This document shows positions 49,325-59,264 of a stretch of DNA of 64,000 nucleotides, one piece after another (within the stretch, counting starts at the first letter, position 1; every line of letters starts with the position of its first letter). The translations under genes and the position numbers were made by a program. The DNA is from Achromobacter marplatensis (lineage in GTDB: Bacteria; Pseudomonadota; Gammaproteobacteria; Burkholderiales; Burkholderiaceae_B), in assembly GCF_002209535.1 (NCBI RefSeq), contig NZ_NJIG01000006.1, positions 1 to 64,000 on the forward strand, written 5' to 3'. Below the pieces are notes generated by a model. It was not told the origin of the DNA. It did no database searches and saw only the letters and a program-made list of their open reading frames with translations.

Positions 49325-49481
49325 GGCGTGGCGCGTGCCCGCGGTGCGCGGGTCAACGATTGCGGTCCGGAGCCTTCGCTCCGGACTTCCCCGTTGTCAT
49401 CTTCGTTGCCGCCTACGGCGGCTGCCTTCAGATTCCCTCGGGCTTATCGACTCCCCGCGCACCGCGGGCACGCGCCACGCC
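49325..49481. repeat. Perfect 28-bp inverted repeat with nested hairpins
   Basis: Arms 49325-49352 and 49454-49481 are exact reverse complements over 28 bases, continued by GACGCA/TGCGTC outside a small bulge (49318-49323, 49486-49491). Two further perfect hairpins lie inside: GTCCGGAG-CCTTCG-CTCCGGAC (49365-49386) and GCCGCC-TAC-GGCGGC (49408-49422). Such three-way folding suggests a mobile or structural element. Confidence 0.8.
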
Positions 49482-49726
49482 GCGCTGCGTCAGCGGCAAG
49501 CGGCCGTCAGCGGGGGAGGAAGGTGTGCTTGGGGTGCTCGCCGCGGGTGGGGTGGGGGTGGAGGATCTTGCGGGGCTCGCCCCAGGCCGGCCGCGCGGGC
49601 GGCCTTTTGGGGCTTTGGCGGTGTCTTGCGTCGTGGCGTTTGAGTTGTGCTACTGGGATGGCGGATTGAATCGTGGGGGATCACGAGGTGATGACCCTGG
49701 GCACGAACGCGTGCGGTGGCATTTGT

Positions 49727-49789
49727 AGGATGGGTGGAGCGCGGCAAGCGGGGCAGAAGAACGCGGCTGTTCTTCGCGCGTAACCCATC
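49727..49789. repeat. Dispersed GATGGGT...ACCCATC repeat element
   Basis: The sequence AGGATGGGTGGAGCGCGGCA to TAACCCATC, with outer GATGGGT/ACCCATC (49729-49735, 49783-49789) and inner GAAGAAC-GCGGCT-GTTCTTC (49756-49775). It follows a pattern I remember as a very common intergenic repeat of proteobacteria. It lies just past the LysR stop. Confidence 0.6.
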
Positions 49790-49819
49790 ATCGTGGCAAG
49801 GCCCGACGCCGCGCGCGTG

Positions 49820-50776
49820 CTACGGCCGTTGCGATGCGATCGCTTTCAGGTAGTCCACCAGGCGTTGGCACGCCGGGGTCAGCGGGCGGTCGGCGCGGAT
49901 GGAGTAGCCGACGTCGCCGAAGTCACCGAAGACGTCGGTGGGCAGGCGGACGAGCAGGCCCATGGACAGGAATTGCGCGGCGGCGTCGTAGGGGATCAGG
50001 GCCAGGGCGTCGCTGTGCATCAGGATGCCGATATTGGTCAGCAGTGATAAGGACTCGACGTGGCGCGCGGGCAGGCGCAGGCCGGCGTCGAAGAAGGTGC
50101 GTTCGACGGAGGCGCGTAGCGGCGAGGTGGGCGCGGGCAGGATCCAGATGTGGTCGATCAGGTCAGGCAGCGATACCGATTGCGCGTGGGCCATCGGATG
50201 CTGGGCGCCCACCACCAGGCATAGCGATTCGCGGTACAGCTTGTGGTGGTCGACCGCCACGCCGGAAATCGAGGCCATGTCGGCGCCGGGCAGGCGGCCC
50301 ACGACGATGTCGACGTCGCCGGTGGCCAGCGCGGGCAGCAGTTGGGCGGACGGACCTTCGCGCACCGTGACCTGGATGCCGGGGTGTTCCGTCATCAGGC
50401 GCGCGATGGCTTCGGGCAGCAGCTTCGCGGAGGCGGCGATCAGAGTGCCCACGACGACGTGGCCGCTGGCGCCGCCCAGCACGGCGTCGATGTCGTCGGC
50501 CATGTACCGGACTTCGGCCATCATGGCGTGGACTCGGCGGCCCAGCACCAGGGCCAGTTCGGTGGGCGTGACACCCCGGTTCGACCGTTCGAAGAGCGTG
50601 GCGCCGAAAAAGGCTTCCAGGTCGTGGATGGCTTTAGTGACGGTGGGCTGGGTCAGATGCAGTTCGCTGGCCGCGCGCGACAGCGAACGGCGCGCCAGCA
50701 CGCGTTCGAAGATCTGCAGTTGGTGCAGCTTCAGCTTGTGGCTGAGCGCGTTGGGCGTGATGCGGAAGTTCGACAT
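49820..50776 (-). CDS. LysR-family regulator
   Basis: 318 residues from ATG 50776. The winged helix reads LKLHQLQIFERVLARRSLSRAASELHLTQPTVTKAIHDLE (~17-56), and the substrate-binding domain begins HVVVGTLIAASAKLLPEAIA, as in GbpR/PcaQ-like members. Upstream in-frame ATGs at 50851 and 50854 are possible alternatives. Same strand as the pathway genes and about 100 bases after the deaminase gene; it may respond to a pathway aromatic or muconate. Confidence 0.87.
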   Translation of the reverse strand: MSNFRITPNALSHKLKLHQLQIFERVLARRSLSRAASELHLTQPTVTKAIHDLEAFFGATLFERSNRGVTPTELALVLGRRVHAMMAEVRYMADDIDAVLGGASGHVVVGTLIAASAKLLPEAIARLMTEHPGIQVTVREGPSAQLLPALATGDVDIVVGRLPGADMASISGVAVDHHKLYRESLCLVVGAQHPMAHAQSVSLPDLIDHIWILPAPTSPLRASVERTFFDAGLRLPARHVESLSLLTNIGILMHSDALALIPYDAAAQFLSMGLLVRLPTDVFGDFGDVGYSIRADRPLTPACQRLVDYLKAIASQRP

Positions 50777-50876
50777 GCGTGGGGCGGCGCCGGCGGTGCG
50801 CCGCGAGCCGTCATCCTGTTCCCTGTGTGAACGCGAAATGCCGTCGCCCATCATCTGCCCGCCGCGTAGCCGGAAG

Positions 50877-51308
50877 CTAGCGCGCCAGCGGCTTGTAGGC
50901 GACCGCCTTGATCTCAATCAGCAATTGCGGGTGCGGCAACTGATGCACCGCGACGGTGGTGCGCGCCGGGCCATCGGCGTCGAAGAACTCGCCATAGACC
51001 TGATTGTATCCACCGAAGTCGTTCATGTTGACCAGGAAAGTACTGATCTCGACCACATCGGCCAGCGTGGCGCCGGCGGTCGCCAGGATGTCGCCGATGT
51101 TCTCGATGACGGCGCGCGTCTGCACGCGGATGTCCAGCGTGGTCGTGCCCATGGCGTCGACTTCAGCGCCAGCGATGCGATTGTCGGGCAGGCGCGAGCT
51201 GGTGCCGGAGACAAACAGGAAGTCGCCGGCGCGTTTGATGTGGGGATACTTGCCGCGCGGCGTGGCCTTGCCGGCGACGACGGTGGCGCTGACGTTGGAC
51301 TGGGTCAT
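50877..51308 (-). CDS. nbaF: RidA-family 2-aminomuconate deaminase
   Basis: 143 residues of the RidA/YjgF trimer fold. Conserved blocks: [44 protein letters not shown], and the ending [22 protein letters not shown] with the Arg-x-Thr-x-Val...Glu pattern. In the 3-hydroxyanthranilate route this member releases ammonia from 2-aminomuconate. Fits between the dehydrogenase and regulator genes. Confidence 0.88.
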   Translation of the reverse strand: MTQSNVSATVVAGKATPRGKYPHIKRAGDFLFVSGTSSRLPDNRIAGAEVDAMGTTTLDIRVQTRAVIENIGDILATAGATLADVVEISTFLVNMNDFGGYNQVYGEFFDADGPARTTVAVHQLPHPQLLIEIKAVAYKPLAR

Positions 51309-51331
51309 CTTGCGTTCCTTTGTGGACAGGG

Positions 51332-52789
51332 TCAGAGCTTGATGCAGACGTTGGTGGGTTCAGTATAGAAATGCAGCGAATGGCGGCCGCCTTCACGGCC
51401 GATGCCGGACAGTCCGCTGCCGCCGAACGGCGTGCGCAGGTCGCGCAGGAACCAGCAGTTCACCCAGGCCAGGCCCACTTTCATGGCTTGCGCCACGCGG
51501 TGCCCGCGCGTCAGGTTCTGCGTCCAGACCGCAGCGGCCAGGCCGTAGCGCGTGTCGTTCGCCAGGCGGATGGCCTCTTCCTCGGTGTCGAAGGGCGCCA
51601 CGTGGCACACCGGGCCGAACACTTCTTCCTTGATGCAGCGGGCGTCCTCTTTCAGGCCGGTCCAGATGGTGGGCTGCACATAGGCGCCCGCATCGCGAGC
51701 GTCGCCAAACACCGGCACGCCGCCGCCCGCCACCACGGTAGCGCCTTCTTCGCGCGCCAGCGCAAAGTACGACAGCACTTTCTCGCGATGCTCGCGCGAC
51801 ACCAGCGGGCCCATCTCCGTGGCGGGGTCCAGGGGCCAGCCGATGCGCATGTCGCGCGCGCGGGCCGCCAACGCGGCGACGAAGCGTTCGTAAATCGGGC
51901 GCTCTACGTACACGCGTTCCGTGCACAGGCAGACCTGTCCGCAATTGGCGAAGACCGACCGCGTGACGCCGTCGACCGCGGCGTCGAAGTCGGCATCGGC
52001 GAACACCAGCGCGGCATTCTTGCCGCCCAGTTCGAACGACACCGGCTTCACGCCCGGCGCGACGGCCCGCATGATGGTGGCGCCCGTGGCGGATTCACCG
52101 GTGAAGGTGATGCCGTCGATGTCCGGATGCGTGGTCAGGAATTCGCCGGCCGATCCCGGCCCGAAACCGTGCGTCAGGTTCAGCACGCCGGCGGGCAGCC
52201 CGGCCTGGTCCGCCACTTCGGCCAGCAGGGTGGCGGTGCTGGGCGTGACTTCCGACGGCTTCATGACCACGGTGTTGCCGAACGCCAACGCGGGCGCCAC
52301 CTTCCAGGTCAACAGCAGCAGCGGCAGGTTCCACGGCGAGATCACGCCCACCACGCCCAGCGGCTTGCGGTAGGCGTAGTTCAGCGCCTGCCGGCCGTCG
52401 GGCGTGTCCGTCATGTAGCTTTCCATATCCAGCGTGCGGGCCAGTTCGGCAAAGGCACGAAAATTCGCGGCGCCGCGCGGGATGTCGATCTTGCCGGCCC
52501 AGCCTACCGGTTTGCCGGTGTCGCCAATCTCGGCCTGCAGGAAGTCGTCAAAGCGCCGGGTGATGCCGTCAGCCAGCGCCAGCAGGTGGTCCGTGCGCGC
52601 CTCGACCGACAAACCGGCCCAGGCCGGCAGCGCCCGATGCGCGGCCGCGATGGCGCGGTTGACCTGGTCCTGGCTCGCTTCATGGACCTGGGCAATATGC
52701 TGCCCGTCCACCGGGCTGTGCTTGTCGAAGGTGGACGCGCCGTCTTCAAAGCGGCCGTCGATGTAGTTGCGCAGTTGGCGGATCGTCAC
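51332..52789 (-). CDS. nbaE: 2-aminomuconic-6-semialdehyde dehydrogenase
   Basis: NAD-dependent aldehyde dehydrogenase, 485 residues. The catalytic Cys is in [14 protein letters not shown], the general-base Glu in [13 protein letters not shown], and the NAD region reads [29 protein letters not shown]. The family of 2-hydroxy/aminomuconic semialdehyde dehydrogenases fits, given deaminase, dioxygenase and decarboxylase downstream. It starts with GTG 52789 after AAGGGG and heads the minus-strand operon. Confidence 0.9.
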   Translation of the reverse strand: MTIRQLRNYIDGRFEDGASTFDKHSPVDGQHIAQVHEASQDQVNRAIAAAHRALPAWAGLSVEARTDHLLALADGITRRFDDFLQAEIGDTGKPVGWAGKIDIPRGAANFRAFAELARTLDMESYMTDTPDGRQALNYAYRKPLGVVGVISPWNLPLLLLTWKVAPALAFGNTVVMKPSEVTPSTATLLAEVADQAGLPAGVLNLTHGFGPGSAGEFLTTHPDIDGITFTGESATGATIMRAVAPGVKPVSFELGGKNAALVFADADFDAAVDGVTRSVFANCGQVCLCTERVYVERPIYERFVAALAARARDMRIGWPLDPATEMGPLVSREHREKVLSYFALAREEGATVVAGGGVPVFGDARDAGAYVQPTIWTGLKEDARCIKEEVFGPVCHVAPFDTEEEAIRLANDTRYGLAAAVWTQNLTRGHRVAQAMKVGLAWVNCWFLRDLRTPFGGSGLSGIGREGGRHSLHFYTEPTNVCIKL

Positions 52790-52831
52790 GATATGGCCCC
52801 TTGGATGGTGTTCGGGTTGGCGGTCAATAAA

Positions 52832-52843
52832 TACGTATACGTA
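52832..52843. promoter_or_regulatory. Perfect palindrome TACGTATACGTA (MarR operator candidate)
   Basis: A 12-bp perfect palindrome between divergent nbaE and a MarR gene, located about 12-25 bases downstream of the nbaE -10. A repressor bound there would block RNA polymerase. Confidence 0.6.
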
Positions 52844-52854
52844 CTATATTTTGG

Positions 52855-52883
52855 ATCATAGGCAGTGGCCGGCGCCAAGTCAA
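52855..52883 (-). promoter_or_regulatory. Sigma-70 promoter for nbaE operon
   Basis: On the minus strand TTGACT (52883-52878), a 17-base spacer, then TATGAT (52860-52855). This is the best promoter match I found in the window. Confidence 0.7.
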
Positions 52884-52941
52884 TGCGCATTTTCGAGGGA
52901 GCCAACGCCTACAATCGGCAGGCACAACCCATGGAAGCCCG

Positions 52942-53424
52942 ATGACCGCCACCGCCCGTTCCGCAGCGGCTCCGCCCCGCGACCTGCAAGCTTTCGACCT
53001 GACCCAGGTCGCCTCGCACCTGCTGCGCCGCGCGCATTTCCGGGCCGAAGCCCTGTTCGCGCAAGCCTTCCCGGACGAAGACCTCACGCCGCGCCAGAAG
53101 GCCTTGTTGATCACCGTCTATCAGAACCCCGGCGCCACGCAGAACCGCATTGCCGAGCTGATCGCCCTGGACCGCAATTCCTTTGCAGAAATGATGGCCC
53201 GCATGACCGCGAAGGGATATGTGCGCCGCACGCGGTCCACGGAAGACGGGCGCGCCTATGCGCTGGAGATCACGGAGGAAGGGGTGGCGCTGCTGGCGCG
53301 CATCCTGCCGCAAGACGCCGACGTCGAGGCCGCGGTGCTGGCGCCGATTCCGCCAGAACTGCGGCCCGTATTTTTGAAGTGCCTGCGCTTGATGGTGGGG
53401 CTGGAGCCCCAGGATCCCGCCTGA
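52942..53424 (+). CDS. MarR-family regulator, divergent from nbaE
   Basis: 160 residues. The winged-helix part reads GATQNRIAELIALDRNSFAEMMARMTAKGYVRRTRSTEDGRAYALEITEEG (~60-110). N- and C-terminal helices for dimerisation flank it. Divergent from the pathway operon with a perfect palindrome in between, so it probably represses the operon and itself; 3-hydroxyanthranilate or an intermediate would be the likely effector. Confidence 0.88.
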   Translation: MTATARSAAAPPRDLQAFDLTQVASHLLRRAHFRAEALFAQAFPDEDLTPRQKALLITVYQNPGATQNRIAELIALDRNSFAEMMARMTAKGYVRRTRSTEDGRAYALEITEEGVALLARILPQDADVEAAVLAPIPPELRPVFLKCLRLMVGLEPQDPA

Positions 53425-53431
53425 CAGCGGA

Positions 53432-54364
53432 TCAGGCGGCGGGTGGGGGTGGGGAATCCGCCGAGGGCGGCTCCGTCGGGGCGACATCCGCCGCCTTGCC
53501 GAAGCGCAGCGCGAATTGCCGGGTGAACACCGCGCCGAAGAAGAAGATCTGCGCGGAGTAATAGATCCACAGCAGCAGGGCGATGAGCGAGCCGGCCGCG
53601 CCATACGCGGAGACCGCGGCGCCGCGGCTCAGGTAGACTCCGATGCCCCATTTGCCGACCAGGAACAGGGCCGCCGTCACGATGGCGCCGGGGATGACGT
53701 CCTGCCAGGAAATTCGCGCGCTGGGCAGCAGCTTGAAGATCACGGCGAACAGCGCCACCACCACCGAAAAAGAAAACAGGCTGGACAGCCAGTCTGCCAC
53801 CGTGGCGAACGTGGACGCCATCCAGAGGTCGCCATAGAACTTGCGCGCGGCGCCCAGGCCGGCATTCACGGTCAGCGAGATCAGCAGGAACAGGGCCAGC
53901 ACCAGCACCAGGCCGAACGACAGCATGCGGCTGCGCACCATGCCCTGGATGCCCCCCTTCTGGTTAGGCGGCACTTCCCACAGGTCGTCCAGGCTGGCCT
54001 TCAGTTCGGCAAACGCCGTCGTGGCGCTGAAGATCAACACAAAGATCGAAATCAGCGCCGCAATCCAGCCGCCACCCGATTCATGGGCGCTGGCCAGCAC
54101 GGTCTGGATGACTTCCGCGCCACGTTCGCCAGTCAGGTCCCGCAGGGACGAGAACAACTCGGAGCGCACCGCATCCTCGCCAAAGAACGCGCCCGCCACC
54201 GCGATCACCAGGATCAGCATGGGCGCCAGCGAGAACACCATGTACAACGCCAGGGCTGCCCCCTTGCTGGAGGCGCGATGGCTTGACCATTGGTTGGCGG
54301 AATCCATCAGCAATCCGCCGATTTCTGACGGACGCAAGGCTCGCAGGCTCTGAGGAAGGCGCAT
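53432..54364 (-). CDS. YihY/RNase BN-like membrane protein
   Basis: 310 residues with six helices. Family blocks: SSKGAALALYMVFSLAPMLILVIAVAG, IFVLIFSATTAFAELKASLDDLWEV and YGAAGSLIALLLWIYYSAQIFFFGAVFTRQF. The old RNase BN name is not supported for this family; the function is not known. ATG 54364 fits the conserved MRLPQSLRAL start. A Pro-rich C-terminal tail faces the cytoplasm. Confidence 0.88.
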   Translation of the reverse strand: MRLPQSLRALRPSEIGGLLMDSANQWSSHRASSKGAALALYMVFSLAPMLILVIAVAGAFFGEDAVRSELFSSLRDLTGERGAEVIQTVLASAHESGGGWIAALISIFVLIFSATTAFAELKASLDDLWEVPPNQKGGIQGMVRSRMLSFGLVLVLALFLLISLTVNAGLGAARKFYGDLWMASTFATVADWLSSLFSFSVVVALFAVIFKLLPSARISWQDVIPGAIVTAALFLVGKWGIGVYLSRGAAVSAYGAAGSLIALLLWIYYSAQIFFFGAVFTRQFALRFGKAADVAPTEPPSADSPPPPAA

Positions 54365-54497
54365 GGGTCTGGACTCGGTCTGTGGACCCTTTATTGTAGG
54401 GACGCATGCGCCCAGGCGAAACCAACAGTTTGTGCGCAAACGTGTTCGCACCGCTCAGGGCGTAATTCGGCCAGTGGGCGTCCGGCGACCCCAAAAG

Positions 54498-54527
54498 AAA
54501 AACCCCCGGGGCGAAGGTCCGGGGGTT
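54498..54527 (-). terminator. Terminator of groES-groEL
   Basis: On the minus strand an AACCCCCGG/CCGGGGGTT stem runs into UUUUU (complement of A at 54498-54502), about 60 bases after groEL. Confidence 0.85.
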
Positions 54528-54585
54528 TCTCAGGATACTGCGTTCCCCGGCGTGAGCCGGGGAGGCGTTGCAAGGGAAGCGGGAC

Positions 54586-56229
<1,644 letters not shown>

Positions 56230-56263
56230 TTAGCTTCCTTCGAAAATTCGTTTGAGGCGGGGG

Positions 56264-56551
56264 TTACTGAACCACGGCGAGGATTTCGTCCTCGCGGATG
56301 ACGAGCAGTTCTTCGCCATCAACCTTCACGGACTGGCCGGCGTACTTGCCGAACAGAACCTTGTCGCCAGCCTTCAGGTCGACCGGCAGAATCTTGCCGT
56401 CTTCGGTCTTCTTGCCGGGGCCGACGGCCACGACTTCGCCTTGATCAGGCTTTTCTGCGGCGCTGTCGGGGATGACGATGCCCGAGGCAGTCTTGCGCTC
56501 GTTTTCGAGGCGTTTGACGATCACGCGATCGCCCAGGGGACGCAAGGCCAT
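56264..56551 (-). CDS. groS: Co-chaperonin GroES
   Basis: 95 residues forming the heptameric lid for Gro[16 protein letters not shown] start, mobile loop [16 protein letters not shown], and [11 protein letters not shown] are conserved. ATG 56551 is chosen; the frame extends upstream to the CIRCE element, which is leader. Confidence 0.98.
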   Translation of the reverse strand: MALRPLGDRVIVKRLENERKTASGIVIPDSAAEKPDQGEVVAVGPGKKTEDGKILPVDLKAGDKVLFGKYAGQSVKVDGEELLVIREDEILAVVQ

Positions 56552-56607
56552 GAGGAACTCCTGTTTACTTGAAAAAAGTGAATGATCGGTTAGCCCCGGG
56601 AGGGCTG

Positions 56608-56634
56608 TTAGCACTCACCGGTGTCGAGTGCTAA
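56608..56634. promoter_or_regulatory. CIRCE element (HrcA operator)
   Basis: TTAGCACTC-N9-GAGTGCTAA, perfect consensus, 57 bases upstream of the groES start. Directs HrcA repression at low temperature and heat-shock release. Confidence 0.97.
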
Positions 56635-57079
56635 TTATAGGGATGATGTTCCGGGCTTCAAGGGGGGGAGGCCGTGTTGTTACATATTTGGGTGCGTGGA
56701 GCCGGCGTCGAACGCCACCCAACTGTCGAACGCCGCCCAACTTGGGATTTGCGTCATGCGGATTGAGATTAAACAAAATGTGTCAGCCCAAAGCAGATCT
56801 GGCACTTGGGTCGATTTCAGCCCCAAAGGTACTTAGCCCCGAGTCCGGTTTTTTGAGAATTTCTTGGCACCGGGTCGTCACGGGTGAGCGATAGCCTCGA
56901 CCAGCTTTCAGAGAACTTCCGCTTTCGACCATTTGCTGACCCTCGCAAGGGACCGCATTCGCTCAGAAGTTGTGACTCGAAGATGTCTAGGATCCAAGAG
57001 TCGGTTCAGCCACTGACGGCCTGGACGCTGAGCGGATTATGTGCGCTCAGCCTGATATTCTCTTGGCTTCATTTCTTTG
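56635..57079. other. Core/island junction region
   Basis: Between the groES promoter and the first island gene. Apart from the tandem repeat at 56707-56742 and a weak reading frame at 56884-57120, I see no gene. Composition becomes visibly more AT-rich from about 56740 on, suggesting the acquired segment begins near here. Confidence 0.5.
56707..56742. repeat. 18-bp tandem direct repeat
   Basis: GTCGAACGCCACCCAACT (56707-56724) is followed at once by GTCGAACGCCGCCCAACT (56725-56742); 17 of 18 bases agree. It sits at the boundary between groES and the accessory genes. Confidence 0.7.
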
Positions 57080-57120
57080 ATGAGGCCGGTGCCTACGATG
57101 GGCTCTATCCCGAGCTGTGA
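56884..57120 (+). CDS. Possible 78-residue small membrane protein
   Basis: Open frame from GTG 56884 with one hydrophobic stretch (WTLSGLCALSLIFSWLHFF, near residue 46-65). It overlaps the next gene's possible starts by about 40 bases. No ribosome site or family match is evident; it may be chance. Confidence 0.2.
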   Translation: MSDSLDQLSENFRFRPFADPRKGPHSLRSCDSKMSRIQESVQPLTAWTLSGLCALSLIFSWLHFFDEAGAYDGLYPEL

Positions 57121-57838
57121 CTACAGAGAAGACGCCATTAGATCTCTCTCTGATATCTATGCGGTTTCCACTGAGCAAATCGACATAGTTCTTCGAAATC
57201 CGGAAGTGCTTAAAATCGCGGATGTTTACTCTCAGATTAATTCGCCGGGGTTCCACTTTGTGGTATGCCACCTGCTGAAAGCTTCCCCTCGTGCCGATAT
57301 TACCCACGCTTGTTACTACCATTCGACAAGCTACGATGGCTGCCCTTCATGGTTTGATGAAGGACTGCTGGGCTCGTCGCAAGGTGTGGGGCGCTTTTTG
57401 GACAAGATCACCGAATGGCTCCCTCTTGAGAAGCAACTTGTTGCGAAGCAGTATGCTAAGGGAATCGTGAAGCTTCGCAGCGAGCTCGAGGGCACCGCAG
57501 CCGAGAAGTGTGGCCCCTACGCATGGAACACTTTCACTGCTGCCAGCTCTAGTCCAAGCGGAGTTCGTTACCGGGTTCCAGAGGCTATCCAGGATTTGTG
57601 GGTTCCCAGCTTTATTGGGCAAGGAGGGGTGGTCGATCTGAGCGGAATCATCGAAGAACGGCTGAAACCCGTCGTAGTGAAGTTCAAAGGAACAATCTCG
57701 AACATCGATGACTACTGCGCCACGCTCTGGGCCTATTTGCTATCAGATTACGGCGAGTGCCACCTTACTCATACCTTCAGGGGCAACGGATCCGCTATAC
57801 CTAAAGAGGACATCGTTGCGCTGATGGACGTCCCGTAA
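57080..57838 (+). CDS. Hypothetical protein, accessory island
   Basis: About 252 residues; I do not recognise it. Start could be ATG 57080 or ATG 57098 (the latter has GAGG 12 bases upstream); a TTG at 57077 is unlikely. Features: an all-alpha/beta soluble look, no signal or membrane segment, and a central stretch THACYYHSTSYDGCPSWFD followed by EGLLGSSQGVGRFLDKI. The HSTS...G...EGL spacing loosely recalls ADP-ribosyltransferase-like folds, but that is only a resemblance. Codon use is less GC-biased than the core genes, consistent with transfer. Confidence 0.6.
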   Translation: MRPVPTMGSIPSCDYREDAIRSLSDIYAVSTEQIDIVLRNPEVLKIADVYSQINSPGFHFVVCHLLKASPRADITHACYYHSTSYDGCPSWFDEGLLGSSQGVGRFLDKITEWLPLEKQLVAKQYAKGIVKLRSELEGTAAEKCGPYAWNTFTAASSSPSGVRYRVPEAIQDLWVPSFIGQGGVVDLSGIIEERLKPVVVKFKGTISNIDDYCATLWAYLLSDYGECHLTHTFRGNGSAIPKEDIVALMDVP

Positions 57839-58148
57839 TACGCGGCTTGGGCGAAAAGGCCGGCTGCTCCACCGCGGACGCTGTGGAAACCGTTGGATAC
57901 CCATGGGGGTTCCGAGTACCACTTGGATTGGTCGCTTTTGGCCGCGAGCAGTCCTTGATGAGGGGCCTCTTACGACCCGGAGCCGCCATCCAGATCCAGT
58001 CATGCAGCGTGACGGCAAGCCGAGTTCATATACATGAACACTCATTGCGCACACGATTGCTGGACACGCAGGCTATAGTGCTTACCTAATTCGATCGCAG
58101 AACTTTTATAGCGTTCACTAGCCGACGCAATGCCGCCCTGGACTGTAA
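57839..58148. other. Intergenic region inside the island
   Basis: No gene seen. It is moderately GC-rich to 58010 and then AT-richer with TATAGT at 58074-58079, a possible -10 for the next gene. Confidence 0.4.
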
Positions 58149-58931
58149 ATGCTAGGCCCAACACTGAGATTTATGGACTCACGACTCGCAGACGCCTGCA
58201 GTAATTACCGCGCATACGTGGCGCGCATACTCAATCCTGTAACATCAGAGTTCTCGAAAAACGTAACAAGCAACTCTGTTAGTTTGCACGAGGCCTTTGG
58301 GGTAAACCTATTTGTCGCCCATGCCGTTGACTATATACACGCAATCCGAAAGGTGGACGGTTTAAATGAGAGCCGAACTGCCTTTGTAAAAGCGTTCGAC
58401 CAGCACTTTAGCGTAGAGGGAGCGCGCTTTCGCGGTAGGAAGTTCGAATTGATTGATGCGGTTAATAATTCACTCAAGCATATTCAACTCAACGAAGAGA
58501 GATACAAGAATATAATCGATCAATATGGTTCGATTTCATTCAAATGCCTTGCTCCAGAAAATGGACGGGTAATTTGTTTTCTTGAGGGGTATAGATTCGA
58601 CTATGCTCGGTCCGTCCTCCTTCCTGCTATAAGTGCCGTTTCAGGGTTGGATTTCGATGATGACGACGAGGTTCTTGAGTTTGCACGCGGAAACATTCAA
58701 ATCACGCATGACGACAGTATGGCCTCCTATGATTGGGAGGACCCTATTGAGCAGATGATTGAATATTGCAATCCGAACTGTGGTGAATGTAATGAGCCTG
58801 AGGATACCTGCATGTGTGCCACCTACGTTTTTGACGGCAAGCAAGGATCATTCGAGCCCAACTTTGATCCGACGTTTTCCTTTGACGACGTCATGTCTCG
58901 CATTTCCGGCGCATATCAGGCAGATAGGTAG
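58149..58931 (+). CDS. Hypothetical protein with Cys-rich C-terminal knuckle
   Basis: 260 residues (or 252 from ATG 58173). No family recognised. The body is soluble and mixed alpha/beta (LHEAFGVNLFVAHAVDYIHAIRKV; FVKAFDQHFSVEGARFRGRKFELIDAVNNSLKHIQL). Near residue 207 is a Cys cluster, C-x3-C-x2-C-x6-C-x-C (from CNPNCGEC to CMC), that could bind zinc, followed by an acidic tail. This is the most AT-rich gene of the window by eye, which points to recent acquisition. Confidence 0.65.
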   Translation: MLGPTLRFMDSRLADACSNYRAYVARILNPVTSEFSKNVTSNSVSLHEAFGVNLFVAHAVDYIHAIRKVDGLNESRTAFVKAFDQHFSVEGARFRGRKFELIDAVNNSLKHIQLNEERYKNIIDQYGSISFKCLAPENGRVICFLEGYRFDYARSVLLPAISAVSGLDFDDDDEVLEFARGNIQITHDDSMASYDWEDPIEQMIEYCNPNCGECNEPEDTCMCATYVFDGKQGSFEPNFDPTFSFDDVMSRISGAYQADR

Positions 58932-59264
58932 GTGCTGCGGCCGTTAGCATCGAAGGTGAATGATGAATATTCGCTGATTGGGTCGCTTAGGAGGACGCCT
59001 CGCCTTCGGCTACGGCGCAGCTTCGTTAGCATTGAGTATCTGCCGCTTGACAGCGCCAGCGGCGGCACATTGCCGAAAACGCCCGGAGCGATCCTACGCC
59101 TCAGAAAACGGTGACCGCAAAGCAGTTGTTTGCATTGAATATTGCTGTCCTGGGACCGCACTTTGCGGTGCGTCGGAGCTTCTGCCTGAGATACACTCCG
59201 TGTGCGGCGCAACCCAAAATAGGTCAATGCCGCTTCAAAAAAGGCGCCGTGCTAGGCGAGGAAA
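58932..59264. other. Gap upstream of the methyltransferase operon
   Basis: No gene convincing. An ACCGCA-CTT-TGCGGT hairpin (59155-59169) and an outer ACCGCAAAG/CTTTGCGGT pair (59114-59122, 59161-59169) lie about 100-150 bases before the operon. GCGAGGAAAATG supplies the ribosome site for the first gene. Confidence 0.45.

Noticed and set aside
51320..52861. 513-codon plus-strand frame opposite nbaE
   Set aside because: Shadow of a certain aldehyde dehydrogenase gene. It lacks a start site or family.
56707..56742. CRISPR-like repeat
   Set aside because: Only two adjacent copies with no spacer and no cas genes. It is a simple tandem duplication.
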